Source of the DNA: Dictyophora rubrovolvata
Taxonomy: Eukaryota > Basidiomycota > Agaricomycetes > Phallales > Phallaceae
Direction: 5' to 3'
Assembly: GCA_029959195.1 (NCBI GenBank)
Contig: CP114119.1
Span: forward strand, 248,001-312,000
Length of the DNA: 64,000 nt
Translations under genes and position numbers: made by a program
Shown: one piece after another, positions 1 to 10,718 of the stretch
Position numbering within the stretch: the stretch's first letter is position 1
Layout: each line of letters starts with the position of its first letter
Notes under the pieces: model-generated
The model's database searches: none
Seen by the model: the letters and a program-made list of their open reading frames with translations, nothing else
Told to the model about the DNA's origin: nothing

Positions 1-191
1 TTTTGGAGGATTTTCAATATCGTGCCTAAATATACTTCCACCAGCTGCGTCGAACTGTTAGTCAGACAGTCTGGAGATTTCCGGCTCTATCGAAGGTATG
101 TAAACCGATGCAAGTTCAACTTCTGGGATTTTATTTTTGTACTGATATATTGGTTTTCCTCTCTCCCCCCTCACACAGTGAAGAATATTGA
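1..191 (+). CDS. 3' end of an unidentified gene cut by the window edge
   Basis: The first 95 bases are open in frame 2 and end at a good donor (cgaag|gtatgt). A pyrimidine-rich intron runs to cacacag at 178, and the last exon reads S-E-E-Y-stop, ending at 191. The visible tail contains TSTSCVELLVRQSGDFRLYR. No domain can be named from about 35 residues. The call rests on splice signals and frame continuity only, so it could be chance. Confidence 0.35.
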
Positions 192-569
192 CTCGAAGAG
201 TACACTAATAACGTAGTTTCAATGATTTTGTATTGCGAATTTGTAACGGGCATATTTGAATATTTTCTTGGGATATTGTCCTTGGACAATTATGTGTATT
301 TCAGATTCCGCGAAATGGAAAATAGGTGTCCAATAGGTGTCCAATAGGTGTCTTTCCAATTTTGGGGAAAGATCAAATATGCAATGGGCACACGTCTTCT
401 ATTACATTCCCATATGCAAAGAACTTACCTCTCATTATATTAGAGCGCCTGCCGTTCCCTCTCGGCCTATCAATGGGAATAAGTCTAATCTAATTAGGCA
501 GGAGCTGGGAATATATATATATGCAAAACTGCGAAAAAGAAGGCGAGACAAGTTCGCTCATATACGAAC
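192..569. other. Intergenic stretch upstream of the monooxygenase
   Basis: No supported gene is seen. It holds a short tandem repeat of three 11-bp units (aataggtgtcc) at 321-353. The 5' flank of the following FAD monooxygenase lies here. Confidence 0.5.
321..353. repeat. Three-unit 11-bp tandem repeat
   Basis: Units aataggtgtcc, aataggtgtcc and aataggtgtct follow each other directly. It is a minor microsatellite-like repeat with no visible function. Confidence 0.8.
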
Positions 570-2360
570 ATGCCTCACAGCACTAAAGCCCCAAGATTCA
601 AGGTTGCCATTTGGTGCGCTGAAATTTTGTCTTTTATAACGGCTGCATTATTAACAACACTCCTTTATCAAGCGGAGGTGGAATTGGAGGCCTTTCTTTT
701 GCACTAGCCTTGACCAAGTACGACGATATCCAAATTGATGTATACGAAGCTGCATCGATATTCAAAGACATTGGAGCCGGGATCGGGATCTGGGGAAGAG
801 GAATCGCTGCGTTACGAGAGTGGGGTTTGGAAGACAAAGTTCGTACCATAGCCACAGCCGTCCCAGGGAGATATGACGGTTAGATCATGGCTATCTTTAA
901 AGAGAGAAAAATAAAACCATTGAATTGAATAATAGATGTGAAGTTCGACATCAGACGATCCGATCAACTTACAGAAGGAGAATTGATGGGTCAATGGGTA
1001 ACATCCAGTAAGCAGTCTCAATCGTCGAAAAATGATTGCAATTACTATATCATCTACAGCCAATCTGGGCTTCCATAGATCGCAATTCGTCAGTCTCTTA
1101 GCTGAAGAACTCGTAAAGACAGAACGGGCCACCGCTCATTTCAAAAAACGGTGCATCTCTTTCTCACAAAGGGAAGGGAGCGAAGAAAACGGATTTCAAG
1201 ATCTCGTTGTGATCTATTTCGCCGATGGAACTACTGCGACCTGTGATGTTTTGATAGGATCAGACGGAATTAAGAGCGCCGTGCGAGCTTGCATGTTTTA
1301 TGGAGACCCGAATGAGGAAGGTGAACCAGTAACTACGGCACAGAGATTTGCGGATACCAAGTTTTGCGGTACCGTCGCATATCGAGCGTTGGTCGATCCT
1401 GTTGAATTGGGAAGGATCAATCCAAACCACCCAGCTATCAAAGGAAGAAAAATGGCAGGTTTACGTTTCAAATCATCTTTGATGGAACCCATTAACAAAT
1501 TGAACAGTATTGCGGTAAATTGAGGGTACGTCTCATAAATGACCTTCCTGCATCTATCCCGCTAACAACTTGGGTCCGAAGCATCTCGTATCTTATCCAG
1601 TCGCAAAAGGGAAGTTCCTAAATTTCATCGCTTACTCTTCGGATCCATTTCGATACAAAGAGTGGGCGGAGGGTCCGTGGGAAGTTGAAGCAGATGCAGA
1701 GGAAGTCGATCAATACTTTAAGGATTTCGAACCTGAAGTCCGGGATTTCATGAAAGTACGTACAAACTGAGGGTGATTTATGACAAGACGTAATAATGGC
1801 ATTAAAGTGCATCCGTACCACTTCTCGATGGGCGATGTATGACCTTACTCCGCTTCCGTTTTGGTGTAAGGGTCGCGTTACACTTCTCGGGGATGCGGTA
1901 CGTTGAAGCTGTCGTCTTCGTTCAGTAAGTCAAACCTAATGCGAAACAGGCCCATGCCACCACCCCGTTCATTGGGTCTGGAGGTGGACAAGTACTTGAA
2001 GTAAGTCGGAATTAACAAATGATTAATGAAGGCGAACCATGACAATCCATCGAAATCGCCCAGGATGCATATGTCTTATCAGAACTTCTCGGGTCGTCCT
2101 TAGCGACACGAGAAACCTTACCAGTCATTCTTAAAGCATACGAAGACGTCAGAAAGGACCGTGCTAACAGAGTTATCACCAGTTCTACGAAAGCTAGAAA
2201 CGCCTTTGAGTTTCTTGGAGAGTTTGACAACGGGAGTAACGAGACGATAGCCCGAGCAATTAGAGAAGCTGCTTCGTGGTTGTCAGAGAAACTTGGCCAT
2301 CCCAAGGAAGATGTCTTGGAGGCTGAGAGATTAATAATAGAGAGAACGAAAGGACAGTAA
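570..2360 (+). CDS. FAD-dependent monooxygenase (salicylate hydroxylase-like)
   Basis: A multi-exon gene for a class A flavoprotein monooxygenase, an NAD(P)H-dependent hydroxylase of aromatic substrates. The start ATG at 570 gives MPHSTKAPRFKVAI and is spliced after 613 to 673, which creates the Rossmann FAD motif C-G-G-G-I-G-G-L-S-F-A. This is followed by an acidic strand end (DVYEA) and GAGIGIWGRG. Further exons carry FHRSQFVSLL (the usual R/Q region after the first domain), CDVLIGSDGIKSAVR (GD-type NADPH/FAD contact motif) and GRVTLLGDA, split by an intron from AHATTPFIGSGGGQ. The last pair is the second FAD motif of the family. The C-terminal helices run to the stop at 2358-2360. All diagnostic motifs are present, so the gene looks intact. 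The substrate is not readable from sequence. It converges on the hydrolase gene with about 107 bp between stop codons. Confidence 0.85.
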
Positions 2361-2467
2361 GCTCTAGAAATTTCATACAAAGGGCGCAGGGCTGTGTTTA
2401 GCTAAGTATAAGTTTGTAACGTCGAGCCAAAGTTGTACTAGATCCGGAAAACAAAAAATATACTTTA

Positions 2468-3734
2468 TCAATTTTTGATAAAATTGACGACTACTTCAAT
2501 GATTTCATGGGGCCTTGCCGCATCAACATCGAGGTTAGTTGTGGGAAGGCTGCGAATAACGGAATATCTCACTTCTCTTGGAGGACTAATATTGGAAAGT
2601 AAACAAAATCAAATTAAGTTCTTCAAAACACTAACCCAAGTGTGTTGCATCTATCTCTGTCATCTCAAAATTGGGAAAGAAGTGCTGCACTACAGGTATG
2701 TTATGTTTATTGAGATGTCTATGGCTGCAATTTCAGAACCAAAAGGATATGAAAGCATGAAAAAATATCACACTGACTTGCTCTTTTTTCCTTTGATGAA
2801 CAGTGTCTGACCATTCCACCGATGATCTCCTTGGGTATCGTAAGGAAAATCACCCGTGTTCTCAATACAATTCTCCATCAGTTCAGCGGCAAATCTAAAC
2901 CTAACAAAGCCTGTATCTGGAGTTGAGATAGTATTAGAAAGCAAGTAAGCTCTAATCAACGGATCCTGATCATGAAAATGGTTAGTGATTTGAGTACCAG
3001 CGTAGTTGACAAACGAAATCTTACAGGTTCAACTTCAGCCAATATTTTATCAGCTTCCTCACGGCTCTTGACTTGATCGTTTTGAATCTGTATTACGGCA
3101 ATCGCATGACTCCTAAAATCAAAGGAGGGCACGCCTTTTGTCGGAGCGATATCCACAACAATTAGGTGTGATATGAGATCTTTAGGCGAATTCTGACCGA
3201 GGGCGACAGACATGGCTACTTTACCGCCCCTGATCATAAGCAGTTCATTTCAATTCATGCGGCACGGTGTGTCAAGACTTACATTGAATAACCAAGAAGG
3301 GATATATTGGATAGATTGTGGGCTTGGCAAAAGTAAATGACATCATCTGCCATGGCAGTGTACGTCATTGGGGTAACACAAGGTGATAATCCGTGATTTC
3401 TGAGATCCTTGTTGAACATGGATAAATATAGAAACTTCTGAATAGATGGTGTTTAAATACAAACAAGAGCGTAAACTGGACAACCAAGCCGAGATGCAAA
3501 TATTCGGGAGAATGATCTCCAGTGTATTGAAGAGCCTCTGTTACATTAGCTTGACTTTACACCGGAATTCGTGTGTTTTGCTCACAATATTCCATGACAA
3601 AGGACTAAAGGTCCGATTAAAGGGTTTCTTACCGGAGGTTCGGTTTTCTCGTAGTGCAGCTCTATGGAACCTGTATTATGTGAGATGGACGGGGAAGTCG
3701 AATGGATGGTTAAATTATCCATGTGCGGTGACAT
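2468..3734 (-). CDS. ABHD11/Imo32-type alpha/beta hydrolase, copy 1
   Basis: A complete, hand-spliced gene on the minus strand. ATG at 3734 (MSPHMDNLTIHSTSP) leads into SIELHYEKTEPP and PLVLCHGIL (oxyanion region). An intron follows at 3585, then GSSIHWRSFSRIFASRLGCPVYAL, DLRNHG..SP..MTYTAMADDV, and the nucleophile elbow ISLLGYSM|GGKVAMSVAL with the catalytic Ser. Next come IVVDIAP, TGFVRFRF, GDFPYDTQGDHRWNG, HRHLNKHNIPVVQHFFPN and DATHL with the catalytic His. The last exon is KPHEIIEVVVNFIKN-stop at 2468-2470. Family members are mitochondrial serine hydrolases. This copy has a short N-terminus with a weaker presequence than copy 2 at 25377. It has GYSMGGK where the family usually has GHSMGGK, and DATHL where copy 2 has DAGHW. 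It is probably a diverged but intact paralogue. Confidence 0.78.
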
Positions 3735-3950
3735 GAGAAAGGCAAGAGGACGAATGCAGCTGTATTAACCAACTGCATGGACTGGTCTTATACTGCCCAC
3801 AGCCGCCAACGGGTCCTTAATACTTTAATTCGGAGACCTGAAACTAATGATAAATCCAGTTCCATTGAAACTGTTGTGCGCGAAAACGCCGTACAAGGAG
3901 AAACAGTAGAAGTTGACGCTTCGGGCTCAGTACCACCCGAGCCGGAATAA
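3733..3950 (+). pseudogene. Unidentified open C-terminal fragment upstream of ABHD11 copy 1
   Basis: Reading + from the start region of the divergent hydrolase, an open stretch encodes EKGKRTNAAVLTNCMDW, SYTAHSRQRVLNTLIRRPE and a hydrophilic tail ending SVPPEPE-stop at 3948-3950. The composition is protein-like, but an in-frame stop lies just upstream and no start is seen. It may be the tail exon of a lost gene or a 3' exon of an unmodelled one. The function is not recognised. Its antisense reading is also open and was rejected as a shadow. Confidence 0.25.
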
Positions 3951-5525
3951 CCAAGACTCGCACAGCCCGTCCGACGTATATGCACTAAGATTGGGTTCCA
4001 TATGACAATTATTAAGGCCGTGTCGCCTTTAAACTTAGCTTTTCTTAGTGTTCACATTTTACTATATATTTTTCCCTTATTTTACATTTTAATAACTCGG
4101 CGAAACCTTTTCCTTTCTCTTAAATTCCAATCCCCAGACCATGAATTCATTTCTCCACATGGTCTTACCTTGTTTCAATCACTTTAGATAACCGGTGTTC
4201 CGTTTTTCACTCAGACACTGAACTACTCATGTATATAAAAATCTGTGGTTTTAAGACCAACAATATCATCAAATTCCTTAGTTTTGTATCGCAACTTTTC
4301 CCTCAGTTTGAATTCGAACACAAGCTTATTTTCACTCTTCTACCTTTACAATTTTATTCTACACTATTCTCCTCGACTCACACTTCCCACTTGGTTCCCC
4401 TTTCCTTTCTGTTCGCTCCTGTTGCGCACGTATCAAAACACTGGCAGCATCCAGTTCAGTTCCGTTTGGAACCTGTTTGGGAATTAAACCGGAACTGAGA
4501 CTAAAATATTGAACTGGTTTGAGACTGGATGATTAAAGCCCTAGTATATCAGAAAGTGAGAATAGGCTTGAGTGGTTCCGATACCGATACGACGGAGCCT
4601 GCGGCTCCCCAAGACGATTTATAGACAAAGGGGGAAGGAAAACTACCTTCGGAGGAGAGACAGAAGTGCACAAAGGAGAGATTAAATCTGGTGATCCCAG
4701 ATTTCTAGATTCTTTCAATATTATCACTACCGGAAATTAGTAACCGACTTGGCACGGAAAATGAGAATAGAGCAATCACTCGTCATCGTCATTCGTCATT
4801 TGTTTCGTCCTGCTGGGCTTCTCGAATACGCTTGTTACGATGTTGGTAAAAAAAATCCGGAGATTTCTAGTGGACATGATGATGCTGAATCCTGTCTATG
4901 TAAGGCACTGAGAAGAGATAGCAGAAATGTTTCAAAGAACATACTTACAGTATGAAGTCGCGGAAGAGGAATGTCAGCAATTATGTACATATAGGCCAGC
5001 TTTGTGCCGTCATTTTGACATGAGTCAAATCTTCTCAGATGGCAGGGCTGCCATAGCTTGTCCTGTTCAGTAACCCTCCAATCTCAGGCTCAGAACAGGT
5101 CAACTAATTAGTCTTAGTCTAAGCCTTAGTTCTTACATAGCCAGTTTTTTGTTTGGTGGGTGGCATAGACTAAAACAAGACAATTAATAGAAGGAACTAG
5201 GCTAATAAAGAACGTACCTCATTTGGTGTAATGACACGAGTGAGGAAATAGGCGCTATGCGTAACAGTTAACGCTTAGTCATGGTGTGACTGTAAGATTG
5301 TAACGCTGTAACTCAACAGTTTGCTAGTCGTGGGGCTCATTTTCATATGGATTTTGAATATGTCTTAGGTGTCGATCAATACCGATTTGGGTCTACGAGC
5401 GACGGGCGTGATCTCAACCCAATCACTGCTCGGCGCTCGCTTTGATAAGCTTTTTGAAACCCCGCCACTTCCAATCACACCTCAGTGAAGTCCCATCGTC
5501 TGCACGCTCTTCTACTTGGACTCCA
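3951..5525. other. AT-rich gene-free stretch
   Basis: About 1.6 kb with only short, low-complexity, T/C-rich or broken reading frames. No gene, repeat family or RNA is supported. It may include the promoter of the orphan gene at 5526. Confidence 0.5.
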
Positions 5526-6395
5526 ATGGCTAATCACATTAGACTTGCGAAATCCTGTAGTGACTGGTCCAATGACGATTTGATTTCTTACAATATCAAA
5601 CTCATCGAAAGGGACGAACAGCAATTTTTCGGTGGCCCTCTTCCTGCTTACACTGGTCCAGCCGGTTTCATCCAGTATGAAAATCGCGCACAAGGCATTG
5701 ATAGCAAATCACTCGCGCTCATTGGGCATCTCGACCTCGCTATGAATGTGGAAGAAGGTGAAGAATCGGCCGTTGATGATTTTGCTGCAGAAGTTTTCCG
5801 TGCACTGGGATACGAGACGGAAGACACGGTAGTTCGCACACGCAAGAGCCTTCGGCTCAGGATGTGTTCAGAGCATGTGTACGTGAAAACTGACATTTGC
5901 GTTCAAAATGTCGACTCCCGCGTCCTACTTCTTGTTCAAGAAGACAAATCGCATATTAGACCGGACGATCCAGAACCACAACTGGTGGCTGAGATGATTG
6001 CTGCTTTTCAAACAAATAATGCTATTCGACACACGAATCCCTCCCTTTCACCGTTGCAGAGCTACGTCTTCCCAGGCATCACAATGGTTGGAACTTTTCC
6101 GCGCTTTTATAAGATGAAAGTCACAAGTGACTTGGATCTATCTATACGGGCTGGACAATACCCTGAGATAGAAACTATTGTTGAGCGACATACTCCCCGT
6201 GTACCCAGACGTCGCAGTGATGGAATGAAACCTTTGGAAAACCGAGTCAAAATTCTACAATGCTATGAAGCGTTCAAGCAGTTTGTTTTTCGGCAAGAAG
6301 GTGAGCACAACCCCTTGTTTTACATTCGTTATCTCAATGCTCCCAATCCTCTAGGAGATGGCACTCATCAACATCCAGTCTCCACGCTTACTTGA
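5526..6395 (+). CDS. Single-exon orphan protein, possible PD-(D/E)XK nuclease-like core
   Basis: A 289-aa open frame with the first ATG at 5526 (MANHIRLAKSCSDWSNDDLI). It is hydrophilic, without signal peptide or membrane segments. Visible features are FFGGPLPAYTGPAGFIQYENRA near the N-terminus, an acidic region around LDLAMNVEEGEESAVDDFAAEVFRALGYE, and the segment VYVKTDICVQNVDSRVLLLVQEDKSH. In that segment a D and an E-x-K pair sit on adjacent predicted strands, as in PD-(D/E)XK nuclease-like folds. This family guess is inference only. It lacks introns, unlike most neighbours, which can mark retrocopies or mobile-associated genes. It converges with a decayed minus-strand gene starting about 7434. 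I do not recognise a named family. Confidence 0.6.
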   Translation: MANHIRLAKSCSDWSNDDLISYNIKLIERDEQQFFGGPLPAYTGPAGFIQYENRAQGIDSKSLALIGHLDLAMNVEEGEESAVDDFAAEVFRALGYETEDTVVRTRKSLRLRMCSEHVYVKTDICVQNVDSRVLLLVQEDKSHIRPDDPEPQLVAEMIAAFQTNNAIRHTNPSLSPLQSYVFPGITMVGTFPRFYKMKVTSDLDLSIRAGQYPEIETIVERHTPRVPRRRSDGMKPLENRVKILQCYEAFKQFVFRQEGEHNPLFYIRYLNAPNPLGDGTHQHPVSTLT

Positions 6396-7434
6396 GCTTT
6401 CGGGGTGTGACAAGGTCTGCGCGAGGTTGGGCTGAAAGTGGAGCGTTAGCTCAACTTGGACCGTGGAGTGAAGAGTGCTGGTGGGGTTCTTTCGACGGGC
6501 TCGTTGGGGCACCCCGTGTCCTTTTTGTTCGATTATGGTTGTATTCCTCCGATCTGTGTTCAAAGTTGTGTTTGGTATTGATCGCACCTCCTCAGTCACA
6601 ACAGCATAAAGGTTTTCCAAACTTTGCTGGTCAAAGTGGAACACGAGGGATTTCCATACTTGTACGGATCCTAAGGCATCAAAAACCTCCAATATATCAT
6701 CAGCCTGTCCGGGGTGTACAGACTTGAACAGACGCATTAGGTTGGGACATATAAATTGCCTTTGGATCCGCACATCTACTGGATACCCAAAGGTGAGGTT
6801 TTCAAGACATTTCTCAAGGTCGGGTATGGGGTTGGGATAATCACAGAGAATTTTATGTAGAAGTTCGTGGTTTTGCGGCATGAACAGTAGTGTGATCATA
6901 CCGGATGATCAACTAAAATCACTTTAGACTTGTTCGACGACTCCGGCTCGTTCGAGAACTAGCGTAAGAAAATAGTGAGCGGAATATCTGAAAATATCGA
7001 GAGCACCATTGATATACACAGAGAAGGTCTTAACATCCTCCAAAAAGAAAGTGATTGACATTATGCATTTTGCTATACATAGGAATGCCACATTTTCAAG
7101 ACCCGCAGCTGCATTGCTTTGGCTGGAATGCGACATAGGCTCAGGCTTGTTCACAAATACATCTCTACACAAAATGTAATTGCTTTGGAGAGATGCGTGA
7201 TTTGCCAGCTGAAAACAGTTGACCGAGGTTCTGAAACAAATTTTTCAAGGACTTCAGCATCACTTCTGTTGTAACGAAGGGCCAAGGCGAAGTAAAGTTA
7301 TGATAGATAGGGACATGGAGGTGGTAATATTCTTCGAACGATCTGCGTCTTTCGGTGTGGGCATCACATTTAGCATCGTCAGAGAAATAGCGGAAAAGGT
7401 GGTCAAGTATGCATTTGTTCAGCTTCCCACTCAA
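6396..7434 (-). pseudogene. Decayed unidentified helical-protein gene
   Basis: Three minus-strand open blocks follow each other: 7434-7165 (KLNKCILDHLFRYFSDDAK...), 7172-6924 (CRDVFVNKPEPMSHSSQ...ERAGVVEQV) and 6899 to about 6540 (MITLLFMPQNHELLHKIL...NLYAVVTEEVRS). The first and second are joined by a +1 frame change with no good intron. The second and third share one frame but are separated by two stops within seven codons. The composition suggests an all-helical or ARM-like protein, but no family is recognised. No ATG opens the first block. It is most likely a host pseudogene; an unusual set of very short introns is the less likely alternative. Confidence 0.4.
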
Positions 7435-7653
7435 TTAAAGAAAAGGTGCCATGTTGATTGGCATTTTATGCTTTGGTTTATCTGAATCCGGTGATGGTAA
7501 AGTAAGGACGACATGTTTAATGAAACGCGTAACCACGCAGCGTTTCACGCTGAAAGAAAGTGCCCGTTTAGAATACATCATTTCAACACAGTTTCTCGTC
7601 TCGAACACGATATACGATGTTATATTCTGCACACAAGACATGCTGATGCAACT

Positions 7654-8848
7654 TCATTGGTAATATCTACCCCACTCAGGAAACTTCTTTTCAGGGTTTC
7701 TCACCCAGTCAATCCACTGCTCGCGGCACGCATCAGTCTCGACATATCCCACAGAAGACAGTATAGCCTTGAAACCCCACTCTTTAAACTTTTTTTTATC
7801 ACCCAAAACCCCCGACAGCTTCATCATACACATGTAAAAAACGGGAGCGGCGATGGATTCAATACCTTCATTCGTGATGGATACCAGCCTGCCGATGAAG
7901 GCGTTCAAAAACATTTCAGTTTCTTGACGACCCACGTGATGAGGTATTACAATTCCAGGCCCGACGAGGTGATTATATAAAAATTCAAAGTAGTGGGATG
8001 TGCCATCCGGCTTCAAGATTGCCCGAGTTCGATCGGAGACTGGTGATGATTTTGTACAGTATGGGCATTTGCATTTGAATTTGTAGGTGTCTTGGAGAAT
8101 AGATCGGCGGTCGGCGCAAGGCAGGAATATGTCTACGTATGAGACAGTTAGTTCTTGACCTGCACGGATTGGGCGGACGGCTTGAACGGAAAAGGTGAAG
8201 AGGCGGGGATTCCACATGCCTCTGAGGTTAGGACCACAGCTGGGGAATAATTATTGGACAATGAAGACACTTTGAGTATATATGAGATGCAGGGTACCTG
8301 TGATTTAAACGCGAAAGTTCGAGAAAAACGCCACTATAACCCTCTTTTCCTTTCCACAAATCGATTCCAAACGCGTTTGTGAATCTAATTCCATCAAATT
8401 CGGGAATGGTATCTTTCACATTCACCAGATCGCTAAACTTGATCCAATCTTCCTGATCCATCAATCGCTTTGCGTACATTTGGAAGCGCATGAGAGAATC
8501 CAGGTCAACCATCAAACGTGGGGATATAAGGATCGGACGTTCGACTATGACAATTTCACCGAGGGCAATATCTCGAGTTGCAACCATGCCTTTTCCTTTT
8601 CCTGGAATGTCGCGCATTTCATACGCTGGAGGATTTTGTAAGGGCGGTAATAAGGTAGGAAGCAGCGAAGGGAGAGTCTTGTGTACTACGTTGTACACCG
8701 CGCTAACGATAATTTTTTTGTTGTTATTGTGATCGAAGTAAGGAATATCCGTAAACACGATGTGTTGGGGATTGAGTCCGCCGAATATGATGTCAAAGTC
8801 TTTTTGGTGTTCAGGTGGGAGAACTCCTTTGGGGGGGTTCATATGCAT
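7654..8848 (-). CDS. SET-domain protein, copy A
   Basis: Two exons, 8848-8298 and 8239-7654, with a 58-bp intron, give about 378 aa. The order is a short family-specific N-terminus (EHQKDFDIIFGGLNPQHIVF, FDHNNNKKIIVSAVYN), then SET-N with GKGMVATRDIALGEIVIVERPIL, an insert region, SRLNH|SCGPN formed across the splice junction (the NHSCxPN cofactor/substrate motif), AVRPIRAGQELTVSYVD (SET-C), a Cys cluster after it (CADRR...YKFKCKCPYC) as in post-SET of SMYD-like enzymes, and a helical C-terminal tail ending FPEWGRYYQ. It lacks a MYND finger. The family suggests S-adenosylmethionine-dependent protein lysine methyltransferase activity. Its N-terminus is about ten residues shorter than in copies B, C and E, and the tail has a short deletion near VETDACREQW. 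Copies B-E lie 8-16 kb to the right. Confidence 0.85.
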
Positions 8849-9786
8849 GCGAAATAGAGCGAAGAAGAAAAAGAAAAGGTCAAATGCCTATGTAGATGTT
8901 CTCCCCCAGCTTGCCTGAAGAAAGTCCACGCGAAACTGCGCGTTCACACTGGCAAACGTGAAAAGATGGGATCGATGAGATACTAAATATATTCAGTGAT
9001 TACTGGACATGAATTGCGGCAAGGTGACTTGACCACAGGGAGTCGCACGTCAGGACACCACATTCCGATTCGATGAGCTCCAAGTCACGGAAAGTTCTGG
9101 AAAGTGGTCGAATGCGTAATACTAATATTTAATAGTACGGCAGTCGATCTCGAGACTTGACATAAACAAAGGATTTATGAAGAGGAAAAAATTAGGATAT
9201 TTGATGGAGAGAATGAATGTAAATATGAACTATTTACAAGGCTGGCCGGGAATGCATGCGACATAGTATGATTCATCAAAAACCATTCCGGACCGACTTG
9301 TATAAAACAATTATTCAATAATTTATTTGTACATAGTACAACCAAAAGATCTTCTACAGTTGATGTTACATGAAGAAAGGAGAAATTCTCGAAATGCTAT
9401 TCTACTAGTATGAAGATTTGTCCGACGGGAAGAGATTTTGAGGTCAAGGCATTACTAAACAGTATACGTAGGTGATATTAAGCCGGCTAAAAATGACACT
9501 AGGGGCGCCTGGCATCAGTGATCTTGGTTTTATCTCTGGATGAAACCAGATCACTGGTGGGGGGTCGCAGGGCCCTTGCATGCACGCCGGTGTTTATTTT
9601 CAAAATATATTTTCAAATGGTCACCCCACACATACACAGATGTAGCAAAAACCTTAATTCTCGACAATTATGCAAACATGCATTGTTTCTAAGATATACC
9701 CAGACAATTATTCAGACCCCAATTTCACCAATCCTGCAGGCTATGCACCCACAATTTTCTTGATTTTTTCGGTGCTGGGAAATGTT
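8849..9786. other. 5' flank of SET copy A and gene-free stretch
   Basis: The first about 130 bp resemble the 5' flanks of SET copies B and E (an A/G-rich run, then a tract like ctatgtagatgttctccccc, then cgcgaaactgcg). A short motif gatcgatgagata near 8970 recurs at 21078, upstream of copy C. The rest shows no supported gene. Confidence 0.5.
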
Positions 9787-10432
9787 TTAGAACGAAAATG
9801 AATAGAATGACATTACGCACGAAATTTGGCCATGTAGGCCACAAGAGGAGCGCAGCTGATCTAGATCACTTTCGGGGCAAACGAATTTAAGGTTGCATTG
9901 CACTTTGCCCACGGAAAAACTGTTCATGGTGAAACTCAGGTAATGTCTGGATTGCACATTAAAATTGGCATGCACACTCCAAGAATTCAGGAAGACGTCA
10001 CTCGGAAACGCTCTCGTCTTGATCTTATTGGAGTTGTTTTGTGCATAGTGCACGATTAAGGAATTGGCATCACCTACTTTACGAGTGCCGAGGAGGATTT
10101 CAGAGTGAATGTTGTCAGGAGGGATAGCGGTGATGAAAGGAGGGAGGAAACTTAGGATTAATCGTCTCCAATTTGCAGTTACACCGACGTATGCGTTCAC
10201 GGACTATAAGTCACAAGGACAAACAGTAAGCCCGGTCATAGTGGATCTAGCAAAACCTCCGAGTGGGAGAATGACGCCGTTCAACGTGTACGTTGCACTT
10301 TCAAGATCCAGGAGTCGGGAAAATGTGTGTTTGTTGAGAGAGTTCGACATCGAATTATTTACTCAACCAATGGATGAAGATTTGCATAAATTCGATCTTT
10401 ATTGCAAAAAATGGACAGAGAAAACACATTAG
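9787..10432 (+). mobile_element. Pif1/Helitron-type helicase C-terminal remnant
   Basis: At 10109-10432 the plus strand encodes the end of an SF1B helicase: LRINRLQFAVTPTYAFTDYK, then SQGQT (motif V-like) and FNVYVALSRSRSRENVCLLR (motif VI-like), followed by a charged tail and a stop. The ATP-binding N-terminal motifs are absent. Upstream to 9787 no frame stays open. In fungi such isolated helicase tails are usually fragments of Helitrons or of Helitron-derived Pif1-like genes. No Helitron ends (5' TC, 3' hairpin-CTRR) were identified, so the boundaries are approximate. Confidence 0.6.
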
Positions 10433-10718
10433 TAAAACCGCAGAGTCGTTGTTGCCTGAAATCGCATGGGACACATCGGGGAGAGGAAAAAGACATATCC
10501 GCTGCAAGACATGGAGTAAGAAATCAGTCAAATAAGATAAGTGAGAATTACGGAGAAGAACAGAATGAACTGTGTTCATAGCTTTGTAAAGCAGGGAAGG
10601 GTCCTAATATCAAAACTCCGAAATAGAAATGGGACCGAAGTGGGAAGAAGCCGGCTCATAATCAACACATACATATAAATATAAACGTGCACAAACAACG
10701 TGCAGATGGAAGCAAATT
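10433..10718. other. Short spacer between helicase remnant and micro-exon gene
   Basis: No gene is supported. It contains the likely 3' region of the minus-strand micro-exon gene. An alternative final micro-exon of that gene, reached after a 58-nt intron ending in ccccgtag, would fall here and read to a stop around 10660. Confidence 0.4.

Noticed and set aside
3788-3985. Minus-strand frame upstream of ABHD11 copy 1 as an N-terminal exon
   Set aside because: The hydrolase already has a start at 3734, with an in-frame stop upstream, and this frame shows no similarity to copy 2's N-terminus.
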